From Aquimarina sp. ERC-38 (GTDB taxonomy: Bacteria; Bacteroidota; Bacteroidia; Flavobacteriales; Flavobacteriaceae), in assembly GCF_026222555.1 (NCBI RefSeq), contig NZ_CP098511.1, forward strand, positions 3,329,501-3,393,500: 64,000 bases of DNA. The letters run 5' to 3'. The position numbers and the translations under genes are program-made. Every line of letters starts with the position of its first letter. The stretch's first letter is position 1. Under the pieces are notes generated by a model, which was not told where the DNA came from, ran no database searches, and saw only the letters and a list, made by a program, of their open reading frames with translations. This document shows, piece after piece, positions 52,491-61,755 of this stretch.

Positions 52491-53219
52491 TTACAAAAAC
52501 AATCCCGAAGTTTCAAAATAGGTAAGTACTTTTTCTTTATAGCTATTACCAATCGGAAGTTCCAGGTCTTTTATTTCAACTTCGTTCTTAGAAAAACCTG
52601 TTAAATAAATAGTATGAACAATATAGGACCGATGAATCCTTAGAAAAGGCAAACCTAATTTTCGTTCAAATGCGCCAATATTTTGTTTGATTCTAATTTT
52701 TTTATGAACGGTGTGTATTTCGATATAATCCTTAAAGCTTTCCACATAAACAATTTCATCCTTATATAATCGAATCTTTTTCTGCCCTTGAGTAACAATT
52801 AGTGTTTCTCTGGGTACAGAAGTATGAGGAGATTCGGTACTAGCAACTACCTTTGTTTCCATAGCTTTAAAAAATTTCTGTACGGATAAGAAAAAGCGAT
52901 CAAAAATGATAGGTTTTAGTAAATAGTCCAGAGCATTTACTTCAAAACCTTCAAGTGCATATTCCCGATGGGCGGTGGTAAAAATAACTTCAGGTTTAGT
53001 AACCAGGTTTTTAAAAAAATCCACCCCTTTTAAAACCGGCATATTAATGTCTAAAAATAATAAATCCACTTTTTGTTTAGTAAGCAACGAAGAAGCTTCT
53101 AAGGCGTTTGTACATTGACCTGCTATTTTCAATTCAGGTATTTTAGAAACGTATGCCTCAATAAGTTCCCGAGCCAGGGGTTCATCATCGATAATAAGAC
53201 AAGTATAGGTCACAGGCAT
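52491..53219 (-). CDS. LytTR-family response regulator (partner of LytS-type kinase)
   Basis: A 242-residue regulator. Receiver with the phospho-acceptor in DLLFLDINMPVLKGVDFF and a TTAHREYALEGFEVNALDYLLKP stretch, then a LytTR domain (about 140-240): KIRLYKDEIVYVESFKDYIEIHT, RIHRSYIVHTIYLTGFSKNEVEI. Its ATG overlaps the end of the kinase gene by 10 bp, so the two are a coupled pair. Target sites may lie in the divergent kinase/receptor promoter. Confidence 0.9.
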   Translation of the reverse strand: MPVTYTCLIIDDEPLARELIEAYVSKIPELKIAGQCTNALEASSLLTKQKVDLLFLDINMPVLKGVDFFKNLVTKPEVIFTTAHREYALEGFEVNALDYLLKPIIFDRFFLSVQKFFKAMETKVVASTESPHTSVPRETLIVTQGQKKIRLYKDEIVYVESFKDYIEIHTVHKKIRIKQNIGAFERKLGLPFLRIHRSYIVHTIYLTGFSKNEVEIKDLELPIGNSYKEKVLTYFETSGLFL

Positions 53220-54259
53220 AATTCGAGGGCAGTGGTATAGAGGGTAGATTCGTCGATAGTATGTAGTTGATGTTTATTGGGATAAAGTAATTCCAACTGC
53301 TTCTTAATATTTGTTAAACCTAGTTTTTTTCGATCCGAACTTTTATCCGTCACCTGGGGTTTTGAGTTGGTTAAAGTGAAAAAGAGGTTACTTTCTTTAT
53401 TTTCTATTTGTATTTGTATGGAAGCCGTATCAATAGCTTCGGATACACCGTGTTTAAAAGCATTTTCGACCAAAGTAAGTAAAAGTAAGGGGGCAATCTC
53501 TTCATTACCATTTATAGATTCATCAAAAGTAATCTCCACCCTTTTTCCGTATCTTAATTGTTCCAGTTCAATGTATTTATTAATCAATACTAATTCATCT
53601 TCTAATAAAACAAATTTTTTATCACATCGGTACAGCATATAATCCAAGATATAAGAAAGATTTTCAATTACTTTAATCGTTTTATCTGATTTTTTAAGGG
53701 CAAGCAAGTATAAACTATTAAGGGTATTAAACAAAAAATGAGGATTTAATTGATTCTTTAAGGCACTTAACTCTGCTTCCCGCTTTTTCTCATGAAGTTC
53801 CTGAAGTTGTTGTCGCTCCCGGTAAAAGGAAATAGCCATAAGGATGGCACAAGGATATACCAGATACAGAAATTTGGAAAAAAACTGATTGAAATTAAAG
53901 TAAAGATGGTAAAAGTTAACTTCCTCAAAACGTTTCAAAAAAGATTGGTAGGTTTCAGGATAGGTTGGGATAAGGTACCGTACCAGGTAAGAAGTACAAA
54001 TAGCATGGGCAATTACAAACAGAAGGCAGGTTGCTAAGATAAAAGGAAGAGTACGTCCTTTATTTAAAAACTTAGGTACCAGGAACTTTAAAATAGTGTA
54101 AGCTACAAAAACCTGAAGTATCGTTCGAAATCCGTAAACTTCAAACAACTCTCGGGTTTCATTATAATACCAACTGGCACTGGCGGTGGAAAATATAAAA
54201 ATACAACTCCAGAAAATAGAATGAAGTATTATTTCCCGTCTCACGTTAATAGCTTCCAT
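53210..54259 (-). CDS. LytS-type sensor histidine kinase
   Basis: A 349-residue kinase with about four N-terminal transmembrane helices (residues 10-140), no extracytoplasmic domain of size, then a His_kinase domain. The phosphorylated His is in LKNQLNPHFLFNTLNSLY (about residue 175). The ATPase region has LLLLTLVENAFKHGV (N-box) and KLGLTNIKKQLELLYP. The stimulus is unknown. Coupled to the LytTR regulator downstream; divergent from the TonB-type receptor, which it may control. Confidence 0.88.
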   Translation of the reverse strand: MEAINVRREIILHSIFWSCIFIFSTASASWYYNETRELFEVYGFRTILQVFVAYTILKFLVPKFLNKGRTLPFILATCLLFVIAHAICTSYLVRYLIPTYPETYQSFLKRFEEVNFYHLYFNFNQFFSKFLYLVYPCAILMAISFYRERQQLQELHEKKREAELSALKNQLNPHFLFNTLNSLYLLALKKSDKTIKVIENLSYILDYMLYRCDKKFVLLEDELVLINKYIELEQLRYGKRVEITFDESINGNEEIAPLLLLTLVENAFKHGVSEAIDTASIQIQIENKESNLFFTLTNSKPQVTDKSSDRKKLGLTNIKKQLELLYPNKHQLHTIDESTLYTTALELCL

Positions 54260-54331
54260 AGTAGTTAAATTCTAAAACAGATCATTTTGTCGTTCAATAT
54301 AAAAGGAATATTATAAAGTTGCAGCTACCGA

Positions 54332-54465
54332 TGATAAATAGCGGTTTTTAGCATACAAAGAGGTATAAATGTACAGAAAATGGGTTTCGTCATCTCTATC
54401 TGTTTGTTCTTCTTTAAAAGCATATTTTATTAATTCACCGGAATTTATGTTGATAAATAGCAGTT
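54332..54465. promoter_or_regulatory. Direct repeat in the kinase/receptor divergent promoter region
   Basis: TGATAAATAGCGGTT at 54332-54346 recurs as TGATAAATAGCAGTT at 54451-54465 (14 of 15 bases, 119 bp apart). The GTT core with a purine-rich tail in the second copy is similar to LytTR half-sites. It may be a binding site of the regulator at 52491-53219. No further candidate promoter is certain in this spacer. Confidence 0.4.
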
Positions 54466-54495
54466 AGGTTTGAAGTCTAATTGAACTCAGTATCT

Positions 54496-56850
54496 ATGCA
54501 TTATTTACCCTTTTGCTTTATTATTTTGCTTCAAAGTTTCCTTTATGGGCAGACCAGTACATTGTCCGGAAAAATCATGGTCGCTGGTACTACAGAACCT
54601 TTACCTTTTACCAATATTACCTTAAAAACCAAAGAAAGCACCATCCTTAGCGGTACGATTACCGATGATAAAGGAAATTTTCGAATAAGCGATATTGCCG
54701 TTGGATCCTATATTTTAGATATTGAATTTATTGGTTTTGTCCCTCAACAAATAGATATAAAGGTTGAAAGTAAGAAAAATTATGATTTGGGTATTAAATA
54801 CCTTACCGAACAAACCGAAATCCTGGAAAGCGTTACCATCACCGCACAAAAATCTACGGTTGAACAACGCCTTGATAGAAAAATTGTAACTGTTGGAAAA
54901 GACCTGGTTGCTTTGGGTCCTTCAGCAGCCGACTTGATGAACAACCTCCCCGCAGTTTCTGTAAATTCAGATGGCAATATTAGCTTTCGCGGAAGCGATA
55001 ATGTGCGTATCCTGATTGATGGTAAACTGAGCAATCTGGAGAACCCGGCGGATATTTTACAGCAAATCCCTTCCAACACCATTAAAAAAATAGAACTGAT
55101 CAGCAATCCTTCGGCTAAATATAGTCCGGACGGCCTTAATGGTATGATTAATATTATTTTGAAAAAAACGGCTAAAAAAGGTTGGAATACAGCATTGAGT
55201 ACCAATCTTACTATCGCACAAAAAGAACAATATAATTCAAATATTTCTATCAATTTTAAACCCGGGAAGACCAATTATTACCTCAATTATAGTAACGGCT
55301 ACGGGGATCAGGTAACAGATGGGGTGGTCAATCGTTTTGATTTAAATTCTAGCCAGGTAACACGTAACTTAAATAATCGAAGATCCAATGTAGTGCGTAT
55401 AGGGGCAGATTTTACCCCTACTTCTCAGACCACGCTTTCTATTTTTACCAATCAAAACTTTTATAACGCCCTATTTGATGGTGAGAAGCAGGTTCTTTTT
55501 ACAGAAGAAAGTCAAAATAATTTTGCGTTAAATGATATCCTGACCAGGGACAACTATACACAAGTGTATAATACAGATTATAAATGGTCGATTGACGGTA
55601 ACTTACATTTTCTGGAACTAGAAGCCAATTACAATCGTTTTGAGAGTGATGCAAAGAATGACTTTAGGTTTTCGGGAGCTACCACGGTGCCTTCATACCT
55701 TGAAAATATCGACGACCAGCGATCCGTCTTTACCTTGAACCTGGATTATAAAGTGCCATTAAGTAAAAAATCAACTTTAGAAATAGGAGGCGAAAGCCGA
55801 ATTAATAAAATTACCAATACATATATCGTCACCAATGCTCAGTTAGAGAATTCTCAACTTCAATACGACCGGGATATTTATTCATCTTACCTCATGTATA
55901 CTGCTTATCCCGGTAGGTTTGAAATCAATGTGGGTTCACGATTTGAATATTACCTGGTGAACGCCCGGTTTGATGCGGAACGGTCCGATAAGGAATTGTT
56001 TAGCCAAAAATTGTTTTCTGTATTTCCTTCCGTATTTATAGGATATCAACCCTCACCGGAAAGCGTTCACCAGTATCAAATCAGCTACGGACGTAGGATT
56101 GAGCGTCCTTCCTTTAACCAGGTAAACCCCATACGCCAGACTACCACCCCTCAAATCCTGGCCACCGGAAATTTAGGTTTAACGCCGCAGTTTAGTAATA
56201 TACTGGAGGCTAGCCATCTTTATAGATTAGGAATAGGTACAATCAGTTCGGGAGTATTTTACCGGTTTGTTAAAGATGAAATCAATCGCATTGGTATTTT
56301 TGATCAGGAAGACCCGAATCTTTTACGTTTAAGTTATGATAATTTTGAACGTAATCAAGCCTATGGTGCTGAGATCAGCAGTAACTTAAAACTAACTAGT
56401 TGGTGGCGTACCAATACGTCCGTTGAATTTTATACACGACAGCAGGAAGGAGCTATTGAAGGGGAGAAGGTAAGCGTACGTAATACCTTGACTAATTTAA
56501 AATGGACAAATAACTTTACGTTGTTTAAACAGGTTTCTGCTTCTCTATTTGCTTTCTACAGTGGTCCACAGGATGTACTACAATACCGACTTAAATTCAA
56601 TTACTATATCAACGCTGGCTTAAGGTATAACTTTGTTAATGGTAAAGGGAGTATAAGCCTTAACGCTAATGATATTTTAGGTACCCGAAGGTTTGCTTTT
56701 AAGACATTTAGAACGGTTTTTCAGGAAGGGGAGTTTCTTAGGGATACCCAACAGGTATTTATAGGCCTGTCTTACCGATTCGGAGGTAAACTTTCTTCTT
56801 TATCACGTAAAAAACGAAAAAGTAATATCAAGGCGGACCGCTTTTTATAA
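54496..56850 (+). CDS. TonB-dependent receptor-like outer-membrane protein
   Basis: The ATG at 54496 gives 784 residues with a signal peptide ending LYGQ; a TTG five codons upstream is possible. Order: CarboxypepD_reg-like domain (about 20-100, TLSGKIMVAGTTEPLPFTNITL), plug domain (about 130-220, VALGPSAADLMNNLPAVSVNSDGNISFRG), then a beta-barrel ending SYRFGG. It belongs to the outer-membrane beta-barrel family without a recognisable SusD partner. Substrate unknown. Divergent from the LytS/LytTR pair. Confidence 0.82.
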   Translation: MHYLPFCFIILLQSFLYGQTSTLSGKIMVAGTTEPLPFTNITLKTKESTILSGTITDDKGNFRISDIAVGSYILDIEFIGFVPQQIDIKVESKKNYDLGIKYLTEQTEILESVTITAQKSTVEQRLDRKIVTVGKDLVALGPSAADLMNNLPAVSVNSDGNISFRGSDNVRILIDGKLSNLENPADILQQIPSNTIKKIELISNPSAKYSPDGLNGMINIILKKTAKKGWNTALSTNLTIAQKEQYNSNISINFKPGKTNYYLNYSNGYGDQVTDGVVNRFDLNSSQVTRNLNNRRSNVVRIGADFTPTSQTTLSIFTNQNFYNALFDGEKQVLFTEESQNNFALNDILTRDNYTQVYNTDYKWSIDGNLHFLELEANYNRFESDAKNDFRFSGATTVPSYLENIDDQRSVFTLNLDYKVPLSKKSTLEIGGESRINKITNTYIVTNAQLENSQLQYDRDIYSSYLMYTAYPGRFEINVGSRFEYYLVNARFDAERSDKELFSQKLFSVFPSVFIGYQPSPESVHQYQISYGRRIERPSFNQVNPIRQTTTPQILATGNLGLTPQFSNILEASHLYRLGIGTISSGVFYRFVKDEINRIGIFDQEDPNLLRLSYDNFERNQAYGAEISSNLKLTSWWRTNTSVEFYTRQQEGAIEGEKVSVRNTLTNLKWTNNFTLFKQVSASLFAFYSGPQDVLQYRLKFNYYINAGLRYNFVNGKGSISLNANDILGTRRFAFKTFRTVFQEGEFLRDTQQVFIGLSYRFGGKLSSLSRKKRKSNIKADRFL

Positions 56851-56877
56851 ATAGTTTATAATTCTAAATTTATATCC

Positions 56878-57597
56878 ATGTTTTCAACACTATCAAACGT
56901 TCAACGTTTATCATCCCTACTTCTAATTTTATGCTTTTTACTAATTAGTACAACAAAAGCTCAAGAAATTAGCTATACACTAAAGAAAGGAGAAGTATTC
57001 GATCTACTTTTAGTAACCAATCAACCTACTGGTAAAGAGGTTTTTAAAAATTACCGGGCAGAAGCTTTTCCGGTGGCTGTCGAAAAGGGATATTCCTTTT
57101 TGTCCGGTTTTAAAATTACCGAAACGCTAGAAGGTGATATCCATCCGGAAGGTGCTATTTTTGGAAAATGGAAGAGTTTAGCGGACAGGCAAGAATTTCT
57201 AAAGATAATAACTACACGTGTACCGGATTTCCATAAGATGCGAAAAGAAATCTGGTACTACTTTACGGTAAAGTATTATGAGATAGAACAAGACCTTCAC
57301 TTCAACCTGGATCCTGAAAAGGTAATTGTTGCTACTACCTACTGGCAGAAGGAAGGTGCATCCTCTGAATTTGAAAACTTTATCGCTAAAGTAAAGAGCC
57401 TTATAGAAACGACTGGCGGAAGCTTAAAATTAGCATTTAATAAAGGCTATTCTCCCGAAGGTTACGAATACAATCCGGATTACCTGATATTAACTCAATG
57501 GGATAACAAAGAAGATTTTGACCGTTTTATAAAGGATAGTAGTACGATGGATTCGACCATGTTACAAACCCTACATCAATTTATGTTTGGTAAGTAA
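56878..57597 (+). CDS. Exported protein with two ABM-like (DUF1330-type) domains
   Basis: A 239-residue protein with signal peptide ending TTKAQ (about 29). Two related halves look like ferredoxin-like alpha/beta barrels: FDLLLVTNQPTGKEVFKNYRAEAFPVAVEKGY with GAIFGKWKSLADRQEFL, and VIVATTYWQKEGASSEFENF with YLILTQWDNKEDFDRFI. The ABM/DUF1330 resemblance is by fold pattern only. It starts 27 bp after the TonB-type receptor and may be co-transcribed. Role unknown. Confidence 0.55.
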   Translation: MFSTLSNVQRLSSLLLILCFLLISTTKAQEISYTLKKGEVFDLLLVTNQPTGKEVFKNYRAEAFPVAVEKGYSFLSGFKITETLEGDIHPEGAIFGKWKSLADRQEFLKIITTRVPDFHKMRKEIWYYFTVKYYEIEQDLHFNLDPEKVIVATTYWQKEGASSEFENFIAKVKSLIETTGGSLKLAFNKGYSPEGYEYNPDYLILTQWDNKEDFDRFIKDSSTMDSTMLQTLHQFMFGK

Positions 57598-57651
57598 GTC
57601 AAAAATTATAGGAAAGAATCAAAATCAAAGAAAGAATTTGGTAATTTCCAG

Positions 57652-57659
57652 TATTTTTG
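57652..57659 (+). promoter_or_regulatory. Possible -7 box before the DUF6495-like gene
   Basis: TATTTTTG fits TAnnTTTG and lies 19 bp before the ATG at 57679. No TTG is visible at the proper -33 spacing, so the call is weak. Confidence 0.3.
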
Positions 57660-57678
57660 CTGCTCGAAAAGTAAGAGT

Positions 57679-58158
57679 ATGAAGTACCAGCGATTAACCA
57701 AAGAGCAGTTAGAAGAATTGTATCCGGAGTTTATTAATTTTCTGGCGGCACAATCCATTACTGCTGAAGAATGGCAAGAAATCAAAACCAATAAACCTCA
57801 AGTTGCTGAAGAAGAACTGGATGTGTTTAGCGATTTGGTTTGGGAAGGTGTTTTATCTAAAGCAAAGTACCTTGAACATATTTCGAAAGATCAAATGCAC
57901 CTTTTTAAGCTAATTGATAGCGGAATGCTATTGATTGCCATTAAAATCAACAATCCTAATATCAATATTACTACCAAAGAAGGGTATCAATGGTTGCAAA
58001 ATAACCTGATGAATGATGAAGTGATTTTCTATAATTCGGATAAAGGTTATAGTAGTGACCCGGCTATGGACATTTTTAAACTGATCCAAAAAGGAGCGGT
58101 GATTACCAAAGGGGAATTATACGGATTTTTTGAAAAATTGGTTAAGGTGGTAGAGTAG
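57679..58158 (+). CDS. DUF6495-like cytoplasmic protein
   Basis: A 159-residue cytoplasmic, acidic protein conserved in flavobacteria: MKYQRLTKEQLEELYPEFINFLA, AQSITAEEWQEIK, AEEELDVFSDLVWEGVL. The pattern matches DUF6495 as I remember it. The C-terminal half has mixed helices and strands. Function unknown; it precedes hisS in the same direction, 141 bp away. Confidence 0.65.
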   Translation: MKYQRLTKEQLEELYPEFINFLAAQSITAEEWQEIKTNKPQVAEEELDVFSDLVWEGVLSKAKYLEHISKDQMHLFKLIDSGMLLIAIKINNPNINITTKEGYQWLQNNLMNDEVIFYNSDKGYSSDPAMDIFKLIQKGAVITKGELYGFFEKLVKVVE

Positions 58159-58299
58159 TAAAAGATATTTTAATTAATAAAGTATAATGAGTGACTTTTA
58201 CTAAAAAAGACGTTTTATCCTATTAAATCAAAATGTAGAAAGAGGAGTAGAAATAAGCAAACAACCTATAACACAAAGCGAAGTAGTACCAATCATATT

Positions 58300-60039
58300 A
58301 TGGCAAACAAACCATCTTTACCTAAAGGAACCCGGGATTTTTCACCAATCGAAGTAGCAAGGCGTACCTATATTATAAATACCATTAAAAAGCAATTTGA
58401 ACTTTTTGGTTTTCAACCTATAGAAACCCCTAGTTTTGAAAATAGCGATACCTTACTGGGTAAATACGGGGAAGAAGGGGATCGTTTAATCTTTAAAATT
58501 TTAAATAGTGGGGATTTCGAAAAAAAGGCTGATAACTTATTAAGAGAGAAAACCTATTTGGATGAAGTTTTTAACGAAAGTTTTTATTTAAATTTCCATC
58601 AATATCTAATTAATAAAGCTTCTTTAGATGAAAATAGTTTAACTAATAAACGATTTAATGAAGATGCACAAAATTTAATAGCAGAAGATTTACAACAATA
58701 TTGGCGTATACACGAAAATGATTTTTTAAATAAAATCTACCCAGAAGATATTAAGGAAAAAATAAAAAACTTTTGGACAAGCGAATTTGGAGCTATAAGA
58801 AAATTTTCAATTGATATTATTTATAAAATTCACTTTTCAAGAAACAACCAAGATAATCTTCTATGGAAGTCTGATTTGGATAAACTTGTAACCAGATTAA
58901 TAACTAAAAAGAACTTAAAGTTTTCTGTTCCTCTCGCTAATGAGATTTCAGATAAAGCTTTGCGATATGACTTGACCGTTCCTTTTGCACGCTATGTGGT
59001 ACAACATCAAAATGAAATTATTTTTCCTTTTAAACGTTACCAAATACAACCGGTATGGCGTGCTGACCAACCACAAAAAGGTCGTTTTCGAGAGTTTTAT
59101 CAATGTGACGCGGATGCGGTAGGGAGTACTTCATTATGGCAGGAGGTTGAATATATTAAACTATACGACGCTGTTTTTACGGAACTTGGTCTTAAGGGAG
59201 TTACTATTAAAATTAATAACCGTAAAATTTTATCAGGTATTGCTGAGGTTATTGGCGAAAGTGATAAACTTATTGATTTTACCGTAGCGCTGGATAAATT
59301 AGATAAAATTGGAGTTGCAGGGGTAACTAAAGAAATGCTAGCCAAAGGAATTAGTTCCCAAGCTATTGAAAAAGTAGAGCCTTTATTACATTTTTCCGGT
59401 AGTTTTGATGAAAAATTGGATATGCTTACCAGTCTGCTAACCTCTTCGGAGGAGGGCTTAAAAGGAATTGAAGAGGTTCGTTTTATTTATCAGGCCATTC
59501 AGGAAATGCCATTACAAAATGCCACCTTTGAATTGGATGTAACCCTGGCCCGTGGACTTAATTATTATACGGGAGCTATCTTTGAAGTAGCTGCGCCTTA
59601 CACGGTAAAACTAGGTTCAATCGGAGGAGGAGGACGATACGACGACCTCACCGATATTTTCGGAAAGAAAGATATTAGCGGAATGGGAATTTCGTTTGGC
59701 CTCGACCGAATTTATTTAGTTTTAGAAGAGTTAGGCTTGTTTCCGGAAACCCTTCAACAGCATACTCAGGTATTGTTTATCAATTTTGGAGATAAAGAAG
59801 CGTTGTATGCAATGAAAGCGGTAAATCAATTACGAACCCTAGGCATCAAAGCCGAATTATATCCGGATGCTGCCAAAATGAATAAACAAATGAAATATTG
59901 TAATAAACGCGAAATCCCCTTTGTAGTGCTGGCAGGTGACGAAGAAATGCAATCCGAAACCTATACGGTAAAAAACATGAAAACAGGAGAGCAATCTAAA
60001 CTCAATATTCAAGCTTTGGTAGATGTTGTTGGGGTTTAG
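58300..60039 (+). CDS. hisS: Histidyl-tRNA synthetase with a large internal insertion
   Basis: A 579-residue class II synthetase charging tRNA-His. Motif 1 region [21 protein letters not shown], motif 2 [25 protein letters not shown], the HisA signatures [15 protein letters not shown] and GGGGRYDDL, motif 3 [11 protein letters not shown] and a C-terminal anticodon-binding domain are all present. Usual flavobacterial HisRS is about 455-465 residues. Residues about 80-210 hold an extra, charged, helix-rich segment of about 115 residues between ILNSGDF and [11 protein letters not shown]. The frame is intact, so a functional enzyme is expected. Confidence 0.93.
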   Translation: MANKPSLPKGTRDFSPIEVARRTYIINTIKKQFELFGFQPIETPSFENSDTLLGKYGEEGDRLIFKILNSGDFEKKADNLLREKTYLDEVFNESFYLNFHQYLINKASLDENSLTNKRFNEDAQNLIAEDLQQYWRIHENDFLNKIYPEDIKEKIKNFWTSEFGAIRKFSIDIIYKIHFSRNNQDNLLWKSDLDKLVTRLITKKNLKFSVPLANEISDKALRYDLTVPFARYVVQHQNEIIFPFKRYQIQPVWRADQPQKGRFREFYQCDADAVGSTSLWQEVEYIKLYDAVFTELGLKGVTIKINNRKILSGIAEVIGESDKLIDFTVALDKLDKIGVAGVTKEMLAKGISSQAIEKVEPLLHFSGSFDEKLDMLTSLLTSSEEGLKGIEEVRFIYQAIQEMPLQNATFELDVTLARGLNYYTGAIFEVAAPYTVKLGSIGGGGRYDDLTDIFGKKDISGMGISFGLDRIYLVLEELGLFPETLQQHTQVLFINFGDKEALYAMKAVNQLRTLGIKAELYPDAAKMNKQMKYCNKREIPFVVLAGDEEMQSETYTVKNMKTGEQSKLNIQALVDVVGV

Positions 60040-60110
60040 ACTAGTTATTATATTTGACTGAGAATCAAGATCGCTATTGCTTTTAGAATCAGGAATCAAG
60101 ATTTAGAGTT

Positions 60111-60287
60111 GGTTCTAGTTTAAAATAGAGTAAATAATTTTCATTCATATAAATTAATCCCAGCCCTTCCCGAAGGGAAGGTAGCTAAAAGTCCTTTCCT
60201 TTGGAAAGGATTTAGGATAGGATAAATAGCTGTAGATAAAATAGTTGAGTCAATTTTCATATACTAATGCTATTGTAATTTAAAGCC
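60111..60287 (-). repeat. Family B inverted-repeat element, copy B2 (inverted)
   Basis: A 177-bp element, inverted relative to B1 (12322-12497). The ends are GGTTCTAGTTTAAAATAG and CTATTGTAATTTAAAGCC. The hairpins CCTTCCCTTCGGGAAGG and CCTTTCCAAAGGAAAGG-like are present. The flanking 8-mers are TTAGAGTT and TTACAGTT (7 of 8 identical), consistent with an 8-bp target duplication. A family A relic (about 60060-60105) adjoins on the left. Confidence 0.7.
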
Positions 60288-60383
60288 TTACAGTTATATA
60301 GTTCTAATCTTACTAATTTAACTAGGTGAAGAGTTTAGTTTTTAGTGTAAAACAAGCTTTTCTATGTTTTAAAATGCATTTAA

Positions 60384-60554
60384 ATGAATAAAATTACAAA
60401 AAACTTAATAATTCTCATTGGTATCATTTCTATTTTGGCTTCTATTTACGGATTATTAAATGATCGAAAACTGATAGAAGTGATTGGTGGAATAGCTATC
60501 GGATTATCAATAATTGGTTCCGTATTTTTAAGGCAAAATAAGAATAGAAGTTAG
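60384..60554 (+). CDS. Small two-helix membrane protein
   Basis: A 56-residue protein (MNKITKNLIILIGIIS...): a basic N-terminus, two hydrophobic segments (about 8-24 and 34-49) joined by a charged turn (LNDRKLIEVIGG), and a basic tail (RQNKNRS). The frame is compact with ATG and TAG. A similar arrangement recurs at 60954-61130, on the other side of a tandem repeat. Unknown function; toxin, regulator or membrane-stress peptide are all possible. The coding call rests on composition only. Confidence 0.5.
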   Translation: MNKITKNLIILIGIISILASIYGLLNDRKLIEVIGGIAIGLSIIGSVFLRQNKNRS

Positions 60555-60559
60555 TTGTA

Positions 60560-60885
60560 GATTTTGCAATAAAATAGAGAAAAATAACCTGTCCTAAACT
60601 TGATTTAGGATATCGAAATTAGGCTTTACTTGAAAAGTCATTTATGAGTACTATACTATACAACTAAACGTAATATAAAGCCGTCAAATTGAGTGATTTT
60701 TTGTAGCGAAGTGAAGAAAAATAGCCTGTCCTAAACTTGATTTAGGATATCGAAATTAGGCTTTACTTGAAAAGTCTTTTATAAGTTTTATACTATACAA
60801 CTAAACGTAATATAAAGCCGTCAAATTGAGTGATTTTTCGTAACAAAGTGGAGAAAAATTTTATCGAAATTAGGCTTTGTTTTAA
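60560..60885. repeat. 137-bp tandem repeat array (family C)
   Basis: About 2.3 units with a period of 137 bp ('cctgtcc' at 60588 and 60725). A unit runs from TAGCCTGTCCTAAACTTGAT through ATCGAAATTAGGCTTTACTT and ACTAAACGTAATATAAAGCC to GTCAAATTGAGTGATTTTT. CCTAAACTTGATTTAGG forms a small hairpin. The third unit is truncated. It links the two small membrane-protein genes and belongs to family C (8505-8732, 35607-35790). The rest of this gap is A+T-rich and holds no gene. Confidence 0.65.
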
Positions 60886-60953
60886 AATTACTATTTCTAA
60901 TTATTTATAACTAAATTTAGAGCAAATTATCCTAATAAATAGAACTTTTAATA

Positions 60954-61130
60954 GTGGGAAGAAAAAGGAGAATATTTACTTTAAGTTTAGCAGTAATTGC
61001 TTTGATAGTAGCAATTTTTGAATTTATCAAAGGTGATGAAATGTTTACGGCATCAATAAGACTTTTTATGGGAGTTACCTTACTTGGTTGGGTGTATTTA
61101 GTCCATAGGAAAGAAAAGAAAAAAGGCTAA
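60954..61130 (+). CDS. Small two-helix membrane protein, GTG start
   Basis: A 58-residue protein starting at GTG (VGRKRRIFTLSLAVIALIVAIF): basic N-terminus, two hydrophobic helices (about 8-22 and 36-50) linked by EFIKGDEMFTASIR, and a strongly basic end (HRKEKKKG). Same plan as the protein at 60384-60554. The 3' end overlaps the convergent DUF3781-like gene by 4 bp. No ATG alternative exists in frame. Coding is plausible but not proven. Confidence 0.45.
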   Translation: MGRKRRIFTLSLAVIALIVAIFEFIKGDEMFTASIRLFMGVTLLGWVYLVHRKEKKKG

Positions 61131-61393
61131 CCCAATATGCTATCCACAGTAATTACTCGATACGTATTAGAATTTATGGTAATTCTGATATTTTTCTCAG
61201 TATTAGTAATGTAAAAATTTTTACCGCGTTTTTTAAAACAACTCTCCTTCGTAGTTTTAATGATATTGAACAACCTTTCTTCAATTTCTTCATTAGAAAT
61301 TTGAATATCTAACTTCTTCCGGATTCTATCGTACACTAGTTCGGTATAACAGATATGGTTTAAAATGTTTTTCTTTATTACTTCCATGTACAC
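61127..61393 (-). CDS. DUF3781-like small protein
   Basis: An 88-residue cytoplasmic protein matching DUF3781 as I recall it: LNHICYTELVYDRIRKKLDIQISNEEIEERLF, then FKKRGKNFYITNTEKNIRITINSNTYRVITVD. These conserved segments make it a real gene, not a chance frame. Function unknown; such genes occur patchily and next to other small genes. 4-bp overlap with the convergent small membrane protein. Confidence 0.7.
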   Translation of the reverse strand: MYMEVIKKNILNHICYTELVYDRIRKKLDIQISNEEIEERLFNIIKTTKESCFKKRGKNFYITNTEKNIRITINSNTYRVITVDSILG

Positions 61394-61675
61394 CTTAGTT
61401 TTTATTTATTCCTTCTGCAAATGTATTTGATAGTTGGCTTAAAATTAGAGATTCAATATAAGTAGTTTAAGAAATGGAATACCACTTCTTGCTACAGTAG
61501 AAACAACCCATTAATTTTCCCCGGTACATTTCAACTTTTGTAGTCAAATAAAATGTAGCCTTAAAACTTTAACTTTTTCCAATCTGAATTTAATTTTTAA
61601 AACTTGACTTTATTACAGATTATTAAAATATAAATAGCTAGTATACAATTACTTAAAAGTTTTGACTTATCTAGT

Positions 61676-61736
61676 GATAGGAATCATTCCTTTTCTAGGA
61701 AAAATTCCTATCTTTCTTAGTTTTTTGGTAAATTTG
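61676..61736 (+). promoter_or_regulatory. Palindrome and -7 box before the exonuclease/GIY-YIG gene
   Basis: GATAGGAAT (61676-61684) and ATTCCTATC (61704-61712) form 9-bp perfect arms, with an inner TTCCT/AGGAA stem. Then TAAATTTG (61729-61736) fits the TAnnTTTG box, 19 bp before the TTG start. The palindrome covers the usual -33 position and could be an operator or a hairpin. The remainder of the 361-bp gap shows nothing else. Confidence 0.5.
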
Positions 61737-61755
61737 TCAAAAAGAGGTTAAGTCG

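Noticed and set aside
54780..55274. 164-codon minus-strand frame in the TonB-type receptor
   Set aside because: Antisense shadow of a strongly coding gene; the predicted product has no domain or sensible start context.
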